Positions 15,711 through 24,900 of a stretch of 64,000 nucleotides of DNA are shown piece by piece. The notes below the pieces were generated by a model. The model saw nothing but the letters and a program-made list of their open reading frames with translations. It ran no database searches and had not been told where the DNA came from. The stretch is from DATFDN01 sp963830565 (GTDB lineage Bacteria > Pseudomonadota > Alphaproteobacteria > Acetobacterales > Acetobacteraceae): NCBI GenBank assembly GCA_963830565.1, contig CAWHMO010000009.1:1-64000 (forward strand), read 5' to 3'. How positions within the stretch are numbered: the stretch's first letter is position 1; each line of letters starts with the position of its first letter. Made by a program: the position numbers and the translations under genes.

Positions 15711-16297
15711 GCCGTCCGAGGCTGGTTCTCGCTTCCGCGAGCCCCCGCCGGCTCGCCCTGCTGGCGCAGATCGACGTCACGCCCGATGACGTCGTGGCCC
15801 CCGATATCGACGAGACTCCCCGCAAGCAGGAAGTGCCGCGCCTGTATGCGCAGCGCCTCGCCCGAGCCAAGGCCGAAGCGGCCACCACGACTTGCCAAAT
15901 ACCCCCTGGCGCGCTGGTCCTCGCCGCCGACACGGTGGTGGGCGCGGGGCGGCGCATCCTGCCCAAGGCGGAGAGCGCGGCGCAGGCAAGGGCGTGCCTC
16001 GCCCTGCTGTCCGGGCGGCGGCACCGGGTCATGACCGCCGTCGTGCTGGCCGCCCCGGACGGGCGGCGCCTGGAGCGGCTGGTAACCAGCCAGGTCGGCT
16101 TCGCCCGCCTCAGCGCGGCGCAGACGGAGGCTTACATCGCCACCGAGGATTGGCGTGGCAAGGCGGGCGGGTACGCCATCCAGGGACGGGCGGCCGCGTT
16201 CGTCCGCTTCCTGTCGGGTAGCTATTCCAACGTGGTCGGCCTGCCGCTGTTCGAGACGGCCCAGCTCCTGCGCGGATCGGGCTGGCTGCGCCCGTGA
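15707..16297 (+). CDS. maf: Maf-family nucleoside triphosphate pyrophosphatase
   Basis: A 196-aa protein that hydrolyses non-canonical or excess nucleoside triphosphates to monophosphates. It opens with the phosphate-binding SRPRLVLASASPRRLALL. It also has the metal-site region VLAADTVVGAGRRILPKA, HRVMTAVVL, and the C-terminal KAGGYAIQGRAA and SGSYSNVVGLPLFET. The GTG start overlaps the infA stop, and the end overlaps the RNase gene (GTGA). Confidence 0.95.
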   Translation: MSRPRLVLASASPRRLALLAQIDVTPDDVVAPDIDETPRKQEVPRLYAQRLARAKAEAATTTCQIPPGALVLAADTVVGAGRRILPKAESAAQARACLALLSGRRHRVMTAVVLAAPDGRRLERLVTSQVGFARLSAAQTEAYIATEDWRGKAGGYAIQGRAAAFVRFLSGSYSNVVGLPLFETAQLLRGSGWLRP

Positions 16298-17415
16298 ATG
16301 TGACCGTGCTTGCCGCCTGCGGCCCCGGCGAGGTGCGGGTAGCCGCATGCGAGGGCGACGATCTGCTCGACTATGCCGTCTGGCGGCCCGGTGCTCCCGA
16401 CGGCGTCGGCGACCTGCACCGAGGTCGGGTGATCGCCCGCGTCCCGGCGCTGGCTGGCGCCTTCGTCGCACTTGATGGCCCGGATGGTTTCCTGCCTGAC
16501 TCCGAGGGCGCGGCCGAGTTGACCGAGGGCGCGGTAATCGGCGTGCGCGTCACCCGTGCCGCGCAGAACGCCAAGGGACCGCGCCTCACCGCGCGGCTTT
16601 CGGCCGAGGAGCAGGCGCGCATCGGTGCCGGGCGTCCCGCGCTGCTGCGTCGTGGTCCGGGAGCGGTCGAACGGCTGGCAGCGCGCTTCCCCAAGGCTCC
16701 GGTACGCGCCGATGACGCGGCCCTGGTCGCGGCGCTTCGGCCGGGGCTCGGCGAGCGGATCGCGCCGACAAGCGGGCCGGCCTTCGACGAGGCGCTTGAA
16801 TCGGAGATCGGCGCCCTCGCCGACTCTTGCGTCGCGCTGCCCGGCGGCGGGCGCCTCTCGGTCCACCCCACGCCCGCGTTGACCGCGATCGATCTGGATA
16901 CGGGCGGGGCGGCTGGCGTGCGGAGCGGCAAGGGGGCGGCACACCGCGCCCTGAACGCGGCGGCGCTGCCGGTGCTCGCCCGGCAGATCCGGCTTCGCAA
17001 TCTCTCAGGCGCCATCCTCGTCGATTGGGCCGGCCTGTCGCCCCGCCGCCGCGCGGCACTCGGTCCCGGCCTGGCATCGGCGCTGGCGGCCGATCCGCTG
17101 CGCCCGAGGCTGCTCGGCTTCACCGCGCTCGGCCTGGCCGAGATCGTGCGCGCGCGTGTGCATCCGCCGCTGCACGAGATGCTGTCCGGCCCGCACGCGG
17201 CGGGACTCGCCGGGCTGCGCCGGCTGGTGGCGAATGCCATGCCGGACGCGTCCGGCCCGTGCGCGCTCCGCGCCGGCCCAGCGGTGGTCAGCGCCTTGGC
17301 GACTGACGCCGCCGCCCGAGCCGATGTCGCGCGGCTGACGGGCCAGCCTCTTGTTCTCTGCTCCGATCCGTCGCTGGGACCGTGCCAGTGGCAGGTGGAG
17401 GCAATTGAGGGCTGA
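16294..17415 (+). CDS. rng: Ribonuclease E/G family protein
   Basis: Short (373 aa) RNase G-like protein of the alphaproteobacterial type found after maf. The N-terminal S1-like segment shows RGRVIARVPALAGAFVALDG. The catalytic region includes ALTAIDLDTGG, where the metal-binding aspartate is expected, and IRLRNLSGAILVDWAGL. It is much shorter than RNase E and has no long scaffold tail. In many relatives a small zinc-finger gene (yacG) follows; none is found here before the convergent iron operon. The GTG start lies within the maf stop. Roughly half the usual RNase G length is missing or diverged, so activity is uncertain. Confidence 0.85.
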   Translation: MNVTVLAACGPGEVRVAACEGDDLLDYAVWRPGAPDGVGDLHRGRVIARVPALAGAFVALDGPDGFLPDSEGAAELTEGAVIGVRVTRAAQNAKGPRLTARLSAEEQARIGAGRPALLRRGPGAVERLAARFPKAPVRADDAALVAALRPGLGERIAPTSGPAFDEALESEIGALADSCVALPGGGRLSVHPTPALTAIDLDTGGAAGVRSGKGAAHRALNAAALPVLARQIRLRNLSGAILVDWAGLSPRRRAALGPGLASALAADPLRPRLLGFTALGLAEIVRARVHPPLHEMLSGPHAAGLAGLRRLVANAMPDASGPCALRAGPAVVSALATDAAARADVARLTGQPLVLCSDPSLGPCQWQVEAIEG

Positions 17416-17433
17416 CGAGTCGCGGTATCGACC

Positions 17434-17943
17434 TCAAGTCTGTGGATACTGAAAGGTGAATTGCTCCGTGAACGGCTGCCACCAGTTCGGGACGCCGGTT
17501 TCCTTGTCGGTGTGGTGCAGGAAGCCGTTGGTCTCGGGCGGCTCGTATCGGAATGTCACTATGTAGGTTCCGGAGCCGTCCATCTTGACGTTGGTGGCGT
17601 AATGAGGGCCGTCCTTTGCCGTCATGGGGACCAGCTTTCCGTCGGCGTGCCAGTCCGTGCCCTCCTTGGTTACATGATACGTGATCGCCAGATACGGCAT
17701 CCAGGCCCCGTCGGGAAAGCCATAGGTATTGTCGGCCGTGGCATGGACGTCGGTTTCCAGGTGAATGACATCGGGGCCCATCGGCATGTCGGGCGACATC
17801 GGCGCCATCTCGACGCCGACAAGATAATTCGCGGCGATCTCCATGTCGTGCGCGTGGGCGGGGCCACCGATCGGGTATTCGCGCGCTTCGGCGGCCTGAG
17901 CCAGGACGAGCGATCCCGCTGCAATAATTGGCAGAAATCTCAA
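17434..17943 (-). CDS. ftrA: Periplasmic iron-binding protein, P19/Tp34 family (FtrA-like)
   Basis: A 169-aa protein with an N-terminal signal peptide cleaved after about residue 20 (VLAQAAEA-REYP). The family binds divalent metal through His and Met residues. The segment AHAHDMEIAANYLVGVEM and the Met-rich MAPMSPDMPMGPD carry the expected ligands. It delivers ferrous or oxidised iron to the permease encoded just upstream. The start is TTG at 17943, supported by AGGAGAG six bases away; no ATG fits. It is the last gene of the iron operon and converges on the RNase gene. Confidence 0.88.
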   Translation of the reverse strand: MRFLPIIAAGSLVLAQAAEAREYPIGGPAHAHDMEIAANYLVGVEMAPMSPDMPMGPDVIHLETDVHATADNTYGFPDGAWMPYLAITYHVTKEGTDWHADGKLVPMTAKDGPHYATNVKMDGSGTYIVTFRYEPPETNGFLHHTDKETGVPNWWQPFTEQFTFQYPQT

Positions 17944-17965
17944 GGCGGCTCTCCTACGGAGGGGA

Positions 17966-18796
17966 TTAGTGCTGGGCGGCGGTGTGTCTGGACGGAGGCG
18001 GGTGGACGAGGCGGCCCGCGACTATCAGGATGACCAACGTTGCGACGTACGCGGCGAGTTGCACGCCCATCGGCCGGTCGGAATAGCCGACGAGCGCGTG
18101 CAGCGCGCGGCCGCTCAGCGTCGCGTCCGACAGCAGCCACGACGTGTCCCAAAGCTGGTACCCCCAGGCGGGGATCAGGTCGGCGCCGGCAAGGATGGCG
18201 GCGGCCTGCCCAGCCATGCCGGCGGCGACCAGCGCGATGAGCACGCTGGTCACGGAGAACAGCCGCTTGAGCGGGATCGCGATGAGACCGCGATAGAGGA
18301 GCCACGAGACCAGGGCTCCGGCCACAACCCCGAGGGTGCCGCCCAGCAGCAGCGGTGCGGGGCCGGTCCTGGTCGAGACAACGATCCCGTACAGGAACAG
18401 CACCACCTCGGAGCCTTCGCGGAGGACCGCGACGGCGACCACGACCGCCATCGCCAATAGCGACTTTTCCCCCGCGGCCACCGCTTGACCAACGGCCTGC
18501 ATCTCGCGTGCCAGTTCGCGGCCGTGGCTCGCCATCCAGAGATTGTGCCAGCCCAGCATGATCACGGCGATGATCAGCACGCAGGCGTTGAACACCTCCT
18601 GGCCGTTTCCCGCGAGGGCGTTGGAGAGCGTCCCCGCAAAGGAGGCCAGTAGCCCGGCCCCGAAAACTCCGGCGGCGATACCTCCCGCAATCCAGGGCGC
18701 GCGGTAACGGATGCCCCTGGTTGCCGCCAGCACGATTCCCACAATCAGCCCGGCCTCGAGCACCTCGCGGAAGACAATCAGCAGACTGGCAACCAC
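17966..18796 (-). CDS. ftrC: FTR1-family iron permease (FtrC/EfeU-like)
   Basis: A 276-aa inner-membrane protein with about seven transmembrane helices. It has both R-E-x-x-E iron-coordination motifs of the oxidase-dependent Ftr1 family: REVLE near residue 10 and REGSE near residue 126. It imports iron across the inner membrane. GTG start at 18796, four bases after the cupredoxin gene stop. Its neighbours define a Ftr system, but no FtrD-type polyferredoxin is present in the window. Confidence 0.92.
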   Translation of the reverse strand: MVASLLIVFREVLEAGLIVGIVLAATRGIRYRAPWIAGGIAAGVFGAGLLASFAGTLSNALAGNGQEVFNACVLIIAVIMLGWHNLWMASHGRELAREMQAVGQAVAAGEKSLLAMAVVVAVAVLREGSEVVLFLYGIVVSTRTGPAPLLLGGTLGVVAGALVSWLLYRGLIAIPLKRLFSVTSVLIALVAAGMAGQAAAILAGADLIPAWGYQLWDTSWLLSDATLSGRALHALVGYSDRPMGVQLAAYVATLVILIVAGRLVHPPPSRHTAAQH

Positions 18797-18800
18797 GCGG

Positions 18801-19148
18801 CTACTCCTTCGTCTCGATCGCGGTGATGGTCCCGGTCGCCGCGTCCGGGTGGTAGTCGTCGAAGAACTTGTAGGTCCCTGGGTGCAGCGGCCCTGCGGAG
18901 ACGGTCACCTTGCCCCCGGAGACGACGATCTTCTCAACCTTCAGGTCGAAGCTCTCGAACTCGGCTGCAGTGGCATCGTCGTTGCTGACCTCGATCCGAA
19001 AGCGCTGGCCAGCCGGCACCTCCAGGTGATCGGGGGTAAAATGGTGGTCCTTCAGAACCAGCGTGATCGGGCCGGCGGCGCGAACCGGGACCACCGCCGA
19101 GGCGAAGCAGGCCAGAAGTAGCGTCCATCCGGCGACTCTGACGGTCAT
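18801..19148 (-). CDS. ftrB: Cupredoxin-domain protein (FtrB-like)
   Basis: A 115-aa secreted protein with a signal peptide ending about residue 25 (VVPVRA-AGPI), then a cupredoxin-like beta-sandwich. In the Ftr model this protein oxidises Fe(II) before uptake by the FTR1 permease. Candidate ligands are the histidines in KDHHFTPDHLEVPAG and near FFDDYHPD, and a classical blue-copper Cys is absent. The start at MTVRVAGW is supported by AAAGG; the longer upstream frame has no ribosome site. It is the first gene of the operon and divergent from 19247. I see no clear Fur or Irr box in the 98-bp gap. Confidence 0.82.
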   Translation of the reverse strand: MTVRVAGWTLLLACFASAVVPVRAAGPITLVLKDHHFTPDHLEVPAGQRFRIEVSNDDATAAEFESFDLKVEKIVVSGGKVTVSAGPLHPGTYKFFDDYHPDAATGTITAIETKE

Positions 19149-19246
19149 TGCAGCCTTTCCCACGCCCGACCCAGAGTGGTGAGCGAAGGAGTTGTTAATG
19201 CGAGGCGTTCGCACTAGCAAGGCTCGACCTATCGGAGTTCCCGGCC

Positions 19247-19768
19247 ATGCCGGAGCACCACGTGCTCGCGTTCCTTCGGATTCCATATGGGGTGCTGATC
19301 GCGCTCTCGAACCGAGACCTGCATTTCGAGCTGCAACCGTATCACCACCTGATCCGGATCATTCACATCCTGTCGATGTCGGCGTTCTTCGGCGGGATAG
19401 GGCTGCTTGACCTTCGGCTCATTGGAGTGCGCGGGACGGTGCCGCTCAGACCGTTCGCCGAGCATACGCTGCCCTGGCTATACGCCACTTTCGCGGTGGC
19501 CCTGATCAGCGGCATCGCGCTGTTCTTCTATGACCCGGTGCATGTTGGTAGCCACGCCTATCTCACGCCAAAGCTGATCCTGGTGCTGCTGGGGGTGATA
19601 AACGCCGGCTTGTTCCACCGCACCGGGTACGTTGCGGCCCTGGCCGCCGAAACGCGGATGCCCGCCAGTGCCCGTGTTGCCGGCGCCGTGTCGCTGGCGA
19701 TCTGGACAGGCGTGATCGTCACCGCCTGCTTGAATACCGAGCCAGCCCCGCGTGTCCTGCTGCGCTGA
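19247..19768 (+). CDS. Four-helix integral membrane protein of unknown function
   Basis: A 173-aa protein with about four transmembrane segments. It has the motif HLIRIIHILSMSAFFGGIGL, a histidine-bearing helix reminiscent of DUF6644/DUF2214-type membrane proteins, and ends with a polar tail. The two His residues could ligate haem, but that is inference. GGAG lies nine bases before the ATG. It is divergent from the iron operon and may share regulation with it. Confidence 0.7.
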   Translation: MPEHHVLAFLRIPYGVLIALSNRDLHFELQPYHHLIRIIHILSMSAFFGGIGLLDLRLIGVRGTVPLRPFAEHTLPWLYATFAVALISGIALFFYDPVHVGSHAYLTPKLILVLLGVINAGLFHRTGYVAALAAETRMPASARVAGAVSLAIWTGVIVTACLNTEPAPRVLLR

Positions 19769-19811
19769 GAGTGCCTAGAATGGTGGCCGACCTGGCCGCA
19801 GGGAGGAGAGC

Positions 19812-21017
19812 ATGGCCATCACCATCACACGCCGGCAGGCGCTCAGTCTGACGGCGTCGGGCGCGCTGGCCGCTCCGGCCATCGCGCGGGCGCAGCAGGC
19901 GCCAGGCGTGACGCAGAAGGAAATCCTGCTCGGCCAGACAATGCCCTACAGCGGTCCCGCGTCCAGCTACGCCCCGATCGGCCGCGTCGAGGTCGCGTAC
20001 ATGGAGTTCGTCAACGCCCAAGGCGGCATCAATGGCCGCAAGATCAAGCTGCTGAGCCTCGATGACGGCTACAGCCCGCCGAAGACCGTGGAATTGACCC
20101 GCCAACTCGTGGAATTGAGCCATGTAGCGGCCATCTTCCAGCAGCTTGGGACGCCGACCTCGGTCAGCACCCGCCGCTACCTGAACCAGAAGAAGGTGCC
20201 GCAGATCTTCGTCGCTTCCGGCGCCACGCTGTTCGGCGACTACCAGCACTTCCCGTGGACCATCGGCTGGCAGGTCAGCTACCAGATCGAGGGCCGGGTC
20301 TATGCGCGCTACATCCTGGACACCAAGCCGGACGCCAGGATCGGCGTGCTCTATCAGAACGACGATTCAGGCAAGGATTTCTACAAGGGATTCCGCGACG
20401 GGCTGGGCGACAAGGCCGGCCAGGTCGTGCTCGTGCAGAGCTACGAGGTGAGCGATCCCACGGTCGATTCCCAGATCAACAAGCTGCACCAGGCAGGCGC
20501 CGACACGCTGTTCACGAGCGGGCTTCCCAAGTTCACGGCGCTGGGGCTGCGTGCCGTCACCGGGCTCGGCTGGAAGCCGCTCTATGTGATCGCCAGCGTC
20601 GGCTCGTCCGTGGCCTCGGCCATCCTGCCGGTCGGCCCCGAGCACGCGATCGGCCTCGTCACCGGCGCCTACATGAAAGACCCGTCCGACCCGCAGTGGA
20701 AGGACGACCCCGGCTATCAGGACTGGCTCGCCTTCATGCGCAAGTACCGTCAGGACGCGGAGCTGAGCGACATCAACAACGTGTACGGCTATTGCGCGGC
20801 ACAGACCCTGATTCCGGTGCTGAAGCAGTGCGGCGAGGATCTGTCGCGCGAGAACATCATGCGTCAGGCGACGAACCTCGATATCCAGTTGCCGATGTTC
20901 CAGAACGGCATCCGGTTCACCACCACCCCGACCGACTATTACGGCATCAAGAAGCTCCGGCTGCAGCGTTTCGACGGCAAGGCCTGGGTGCCGTTCGGTT
21001 CCCCTATCGGCGTGTGA
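19812..21017 (+). CDS. ABC transporter substrate-binding protein, branched-chain amino acid type
   Basis: A 401-aa periplasmic binding protein of the LivJ/Peripla_BP_6 type. The N-terminus MAITITRRQALSLTASGALA has a Tat-like arginine pair and is probably cleaved near AIARA-QQAP. The core begins ILLGQTMPYSGPASSYAPIG and contains NAQGGINGRKIKLLSLDDGY, typical of this family. No permease or ATPase genes lie nearby, so it is an orphan component. GGAGGAG precedes the ATG. The ligand cannot be told from sequence. Confidence 0.9.
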   Translation: MAITITRRQALSLTASGALAAPAIARAQQAPGVTQKEILLGQTMPYSGPASSYAPIGRVEVAYMEFVNAQGGINGRKIKLLSLDDGYSPPKTVELTRQLVELSHVAAIFQQLGTPTSVSTRRYLNQKKVPQIFVASGATLFGDYQHFPWTIGWQVSYQIEGRVYARYILDTKPDARIGVLYQNDDSGKDFYKGFRDGLGDKAGQVVLVQSYEVSDPTVDSQINKLHQAGADTLFTSGLPKFTALGLRAVTGLGWKPLYVIASVGSSVASAILPVGPEHAIGLVTGAYMKDPSDPQWKDDPGYQDWLAFMRKYRQDAELSDINNVYGYCAAQTLIPVLKQCGEDLSRENIMRQATNLDIQLPMFQNGIRFTTTPTDYYGIKKLRLQRFDGKAWVPFGSPIGV

Positions 21018-21019
21018 GC

Positions 21020-21997
21020 ATGCCGGCTCTGCTCACGGTCACCGACGACGAGGCGGAGATCCGGCTTGACCGCTGGTTCCGCCGGCGTTTTCCCGGCCTG
21101 CCGCAGAGCGCCATCCAGAAGCTCTGTCGGACCGGGCAGGTGCGCGTGGACGGCCATCGGGCGGAGCCCGCGACACGGCTGGCGCCGGGACAGGCGGTGC
21201 GCGTTCCGCCGCTTGCGGCGCCGCCGACCCCCAGGCCGCGCGCCGAGATTGAACCCCAGGTGGCGCGGGATATGCGCGACCTGGTGATCCATCGCGACGA
21301 CCAGGTGATCGCGCTGAACAAGCCGCACGGCCTGCCGGTCCAGGGCGGACCGGGGATCACGCGCCACCTCGACGGGCTGCTCGACGCGCTGCGTTTCGGC
21401 GCCGCCGACCGGCCCCGATTGGTGCATCGGCTGGACCGCGACACCTCGGGCGTGCTGGTGCTCGCCCGCACGCCGGGCAGCGCCGCCAGGCTTGCCGCCG
21501 CGTTCCGCGGGCGCGACGCGGACAAGACCTACTGGGCCGTCGTCACTCGCCGTCCGATCCCGCCCGAGGGCCGCATCGACCTGCCGCTGAAGCGCATCGG
21601 CGGGGCGCGCGGGGAACGGACGGCGCCGGCCGGGCCGGACGAGGACGCCGCCCGCGCGCTGACCGAGTTCCGCACGATCGATCACGCCGGCAAGCTGGCG
21701 TGGGTCGAGCTGCGCCCGCTCACCGGGCGGACGCATCAGCTCCGCGTCCACTGCGTCGCCATCGGCGCACCCATCCTTGGCGATGTGAAATACGCCCAGC
21801 CCGACCAGAACGGCGCCTTCGCCGCCACCGTGTCCGGCCTGCCGGAGGCGCTCCATCTGCACGCCCGCCGCTTGCGGCTGCCGCATCCGGCGGGCGGGGT
21901 GCTGGAGGTCGAGGCCGATCTGCCCGCGCATATGCGCGAGACCTTTCGCACGTTGGGCTTCTCCGCGCCGCCCGCGCATGCGCCCTGGCGGGACTGA
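21020..21997 (+). CDS. RluA-family 23S rRNA pseudouridine synthase (RluC/RluD-like)
   Basis: A 325-aa enzyme with an N-terminal S4 RNA-binding domain (about residues 13-75: RLDRWFRRRFPGLPQSAIQK, GQVRVDG) and a catalytic domain with the signature HRLDRDTSGVLVLAR, whose aspartate is catalytic. LTGRTHQLRVH is the second family block. Whether it acts at the RluC or the RluD sites is not decided by these motifs. The ATG is 2 nt beyond the preceding stop and the next gene starts 4 nt downstream, suggesting one transcript. Confidence 0.9.
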   Translation: MPALLTVTDDEAEIRLDRWFRRRFPGLPQSAIQKLCRTGQVRVDGHRAEPATRLAPGQAVRVPPLAAPPTPRPRAEIEPQVARDMRDLVIHRDDQVIALNKPHGLPVQGGPGITRHLDGLLDALRFGAADRPRLVHRLDRDTSGVLVLARTPGSAARLAAAFRGRDADKTYWAVVTRRPIPPEGRIDLPLKRIGGARGERTAPAGPDEDAARALTEFRTIDHAGKLAWVELRPLTGRTHQLRVHCVAIGAPILGDVKYAQPDQNGAFAATVSGLPEALHLHARRLRLPHPAGGVLEVEADLPAHMRETFRTLGFSAPPAHAPWRD

Positions 21998-22001
21998 GCG
22001 C

Positions 22002-24161
22002 GTGTCCGGGCGCCGCACCCTGCGCATGGTGCTGATCGGGCTCGCCGGCCTGGTGGTGCTGGCGGGGATCGCGGCTGGCGTGCTGGCGGTGCGCTTCGAC
22101 CCTAACGCCTACAAGCCACGCATCGAGGCAGCCGTCCAGAACGCGACCGGCCGCGAGTTGTCACTGGACGGGCCGATCCGCCTTTCCCTATTCCCGCTTG
22201 GGATCACGCTGCGCGACATTGCGCTCTCCAACCCGCCCGGCTTCGCCGATAAGCAGATGGCGACGGTGCGCCAGATCACGCTGCGCCTCGATCTCGGGCC
22301 GCTGCTGCACCGGCGGTTGGTGGTCCGTCAGCTCGACATCGACCGGCCGGAGATCGCGCTGGAGCGCAACGCCTCCGGGGTGCCGAACTGGGGGTTCGCG
22401 CCACCCGCGCCCGTCGTTGCGCAACCAGCTGCTCCGCCCGAGGCGGCGGCGCCCGGACAGAGGCGAGAGCCGAGCGGCGGTGCAGGGGCGACGGTGCTCG
22501 ATGCGCGCATCAGTGGCGGCACCCTGACCTACCGCGACGCGCGCAGCGGACAGGCGTATTCGCTTGCCATCCCGCATTTGGCGGTCAGCGCCGCAAGCCC
22601 GGACGCGCCGATGCACATGGACGGGCAGGCGGTGCTGGGCGGCACAACGCTCACGCTGAACGCCGAAACCGGCCGGCTCGCCGGGTTCGCGAAGGGCGAC
22701 CCCTGGCCGCTGCGTCTCAGCGCGAGGGCGGACGGGGTCGGGTTGCGCGCCGCGTTGGACCTGACCGCCCCGGCCGCCGATCAGCCGGTGCGCGCCGCCG
22801 CCCAGGGCAGCGTGCGCGACACCCCCTTCTCCGCCACCGCGTCGCTCGGCACGCTTGCCGAGCTGGCAGGCGTCGGTGGCAAGCTGCCGCTCAGCGTCGA
22901 GGCGCAGGCAGCCGGCGCGAAGGTTGTCCTCAGCGGGACCTTGGCCCAGCCCGCACGGATGGCGGGGGTCGACATCGCGTTTTCGGCGCAGGTGCCCGAC
23001 CTGGCTGCCCTGTCGCCGCTCGCCGGCCGGAAGCTGCCGACGCTGCGGGGCGTGGTGGCCTCGGCCCGCCTCACGGACCTTGGGGGACTGCGCACCGGCC
23101 TGGCGCTGCGTGAGTTGCGCGTCGCGGCGGCTCCGGGCGATCTCGCCGGCTTCGCGGAGGTGCTTTTCGCCCCGCGCCCGACCTTGCGCGCCGACCTCGC
23201 CGGCACCCGCCTCGACCTCGCCGCGCTGCGCGCGACGGCCCCTCCCGCCCAGACCTCGCCCGCTCCGGCTTCCGCGCCCGCGCTGCCAGCCGCCCCCCGC
23301 ACCCCCGCCTCGCCTGGACCGGTCATCCCCGACACGCCGATCCCGTTCGCAGCGCTGCACGTCGCCGATGCCGACCTGCACCTCCGGATTGGAGCACTCG
23401 GCCTCGGCGCGGAAACGCTGCGCGACGCCGACGCGCATCTTGGGCTCGCGGGCGGCGCATTGTCGCTCGCCGCGCATGGCGTGTTTAGCGCCGCGCCGGT
23501 CGCGCTGACCGCGACCGCCGACGCCCATATCCCGCCCAGCCTGGCGCTCGCGCTTAATGCCCCGGCGCTGCCGATCGCCGCCCTGCTCGCGGCCTTGGGT
23601 CAGCCCGCCTATGCCGCCGGCACCCTGGCTGTCACCGCCGACCTGCGCGGCTCCGGCCCCAGCCCGCACGCCATCGCCGCCGGGCTGGACGGCTCCGCCG
23701 CCGCCACGATGACCGGCGGCACGATCGAGACCCTGGTGCTGCAACGCGCGCTAGGGCCGATGATCGCCAGGGCGAACCCGCTGGGTCTGCTCGGCGGCGG
23801 GAGCCGGAGCGAGATAAGCTGCCTCGCCGTGCGCCTGCGCGCGACGCACGGGATCGCCGAGCTGGCGCCGTTGCTGCTGGCCTCCTCGCTCATCACCGTG
23901 GATGGGACTGGCCGCATCGATCTGGCCACCGAGACGCTCGATCTCCATCTGCACCCGCGAGGACGGGCCGGTGGGGTCAGCTTCTCGGTGCCGGTGACGG
24001 TGCGAGGCGGGTTTCGTGCCCCGCGCATCGGCACATCCGAGCCCGCCGCCGCGGCGGCGGGCCTGCAGGCGGCACTCGGCCTCCTGGCCGGGAGGGCGGG
24101 GCTGGGCGCGGAACCGGCGGGGCCGTCCTGCGCCGCCGCGCTGGCTGCGGCACGCGGGTGA
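22002..24161 (+). CDS. AsmA-family protein
   Basis: A 719-aa envelope protein: one N-terminal transmembrane helix (MVLIGLAGLVVLAGIAAGVL) and then a long beta-rich periplasmic body. FDPNAYKPRIEAAVQNATGR followed by LDGPIRLSLFPLGITLRDI is the AsmA N-terminal signature. The C-terminal AsmA2 region shows LDLHLHPRG and VPVTVRGGFRAPRIG. Family members are thought to bridge the envelope for lipid transport. A Pro/Ala-rich insert (about residues 415-445) links the two halves. The GTG at 22002 was chosen because it avoids overlap; ATG 21978 is possible. Confidence 0.85.
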   Translation: MSGRRTLRMVLIGLAGLVVLAGIAAGVLAVRFDPNAYKPRIEAAVQNATGRELSLDGPIRLSLFPLGITLRDIALSNPPGFADKQMATVRQITLRLDLGPLLHRRLVVRQLDIDRPEIALERNASGVPNWGFAPPAPVVAQPAAPPEAAAPGQRREPSGGAGATVLDARISGGTLTYRDARSGQAYSLAIPHLAVSAASPDAPMHMDGQAVLGGTTLTLNAETGRLAGFAKGDPWPLRLSARADGVGLRAALDLTAPAADQPVRAAAQGSVRDTPFSATASLGTLAELAGVGGKLPLSVEAQAAGAKVVLSGTLAQPARMAGVDIAFSAQVPDLAALSPLAGRKLPTLRGVVASARLTDLGGLRTGLALRELRVAAAPGDLAGFAEVLFAPRPTLRADLAGTRLDLAALRATAPPAQTSPAPASAPALPAAPRTPASPGPVIPDTPIPFAALHVADADLHLRIGALGLGAETLRDADAHLGLAGGALSLAAHGVFSAAPVALTATADAHIPPSLALALNAPALPIAALLAALGQPAYAAGTLAVTADLRGSGPSPHAIAAGLDGSAAATMTGGTIETLVLQRALGPMIARANPLGLLGGGSRSEISCLAVRLRATHGIAELAPLLLASSLITVDGTGRIDLATETLDLHLHPRGRAGGVSFSVPVTVRGGFRAPRIGTSEPAAAAAGLQAALGLLAGRAGLGAEPAGPSCAAALAAARG

Positions 24162-24177
24162 GGAAAGGGCTGTTCTG

Positions 24178-24900
24178 GTGAAGCGTTTCTGGATCGAGGC
24201 GAGCATTGAGTTGACGCAGGACGGTGGGCGCTCGGGATTCACGATCCTGCTCGATGGCCGCCCCATGCACCTCCCGGGCGGGGCGATCCTGCACGTTGGG
24301 CCGGAGAAGCTCGCCCGCGCCATTGCCGCCGAGTGGCAGGAAGCCGGCGCCGACGGCTGCGAAATCTCGTTCGACGATACGCCGCTGACCCGTATCGCCG
24401 GAACGGCGCAGGAGCGGATCGCGCCCGATCCGTGGCCGACCATCGACGCCATCGCCCGCTACGCCGAATCCGACGTGCTGTGCTACCGTGCCGACCAGCC
24501 ATCCAAGCTGGTCGTGCGCCAGGCGGAGGAATGGCAGCCCTGGCTCGACTGGGCGACCCGGGAATATGGCGCGACCTTGCGCGTCACCGCCGGCGTCGCG
24601 CCGATCAGGCAGCATCGCGACAGCATCGCCGCCCTGCGCGACGCAGTGGCGGCATACGATCCCTATGGGCTCGCCGCCCTCGGGGTCGCGGTGCCGGCGC
24701 TGGGCAGCCTGATCCTTGGCTTGGCGCTGGCCGAAGCCCGGCTCGATCCGGTTCGCGCCTACGCGCTGAGTGCGTTGGACGAATTGTTCCAGGCCGAGCT
24801 GTGGGGGGAGGACGAGGAGGCCGCCGCCCGCCGCCGCGCGATCGCCGCCGACATCGAGATCGCCGCGCGCTTCCGGCTGCTGACGCGAGGGGGAGCATGA
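24178..24900 (+). CDS. ATP12-family F1-ATPase assembly chaperone
   Basis: A 240-aa protein homologous to mitochondrial ATP12, which binds the F1 alpha subunit before assembly. Visible blocks: KRFW near the start, FTILLDGRPMHLPGG, LARAIAAEW, DVLCYRA and the late SALDELFQAELWGEDEEA. The family is typical of alphaproteobacteria and supports the taxonomic inference. GTG start at 24178 with AGGAAAGGG upstream; its stop overlaps the acylphosphatase ATG. Confidence 0.92.
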   Translation: MKRFWIEASIELTQDGGRSGFTILLDGRPMHLPGGAILHVGPEKLARAIAAEWQEAGADGCEISFDDTPLTRIAGTAQERIAPDPWPTIDAIARYAESDVLCYRADQPSKLVVRQAEEWQPWLDWATREYGATLRVTAGVAPIRQHRDSIAALRDAVAAYDPYGLAALGVAVPALGSLILGLALAEARLDPVRAYALSALDELFQAELWGEDEEAAARRRAIAADIEIAARFRLLTRGGA

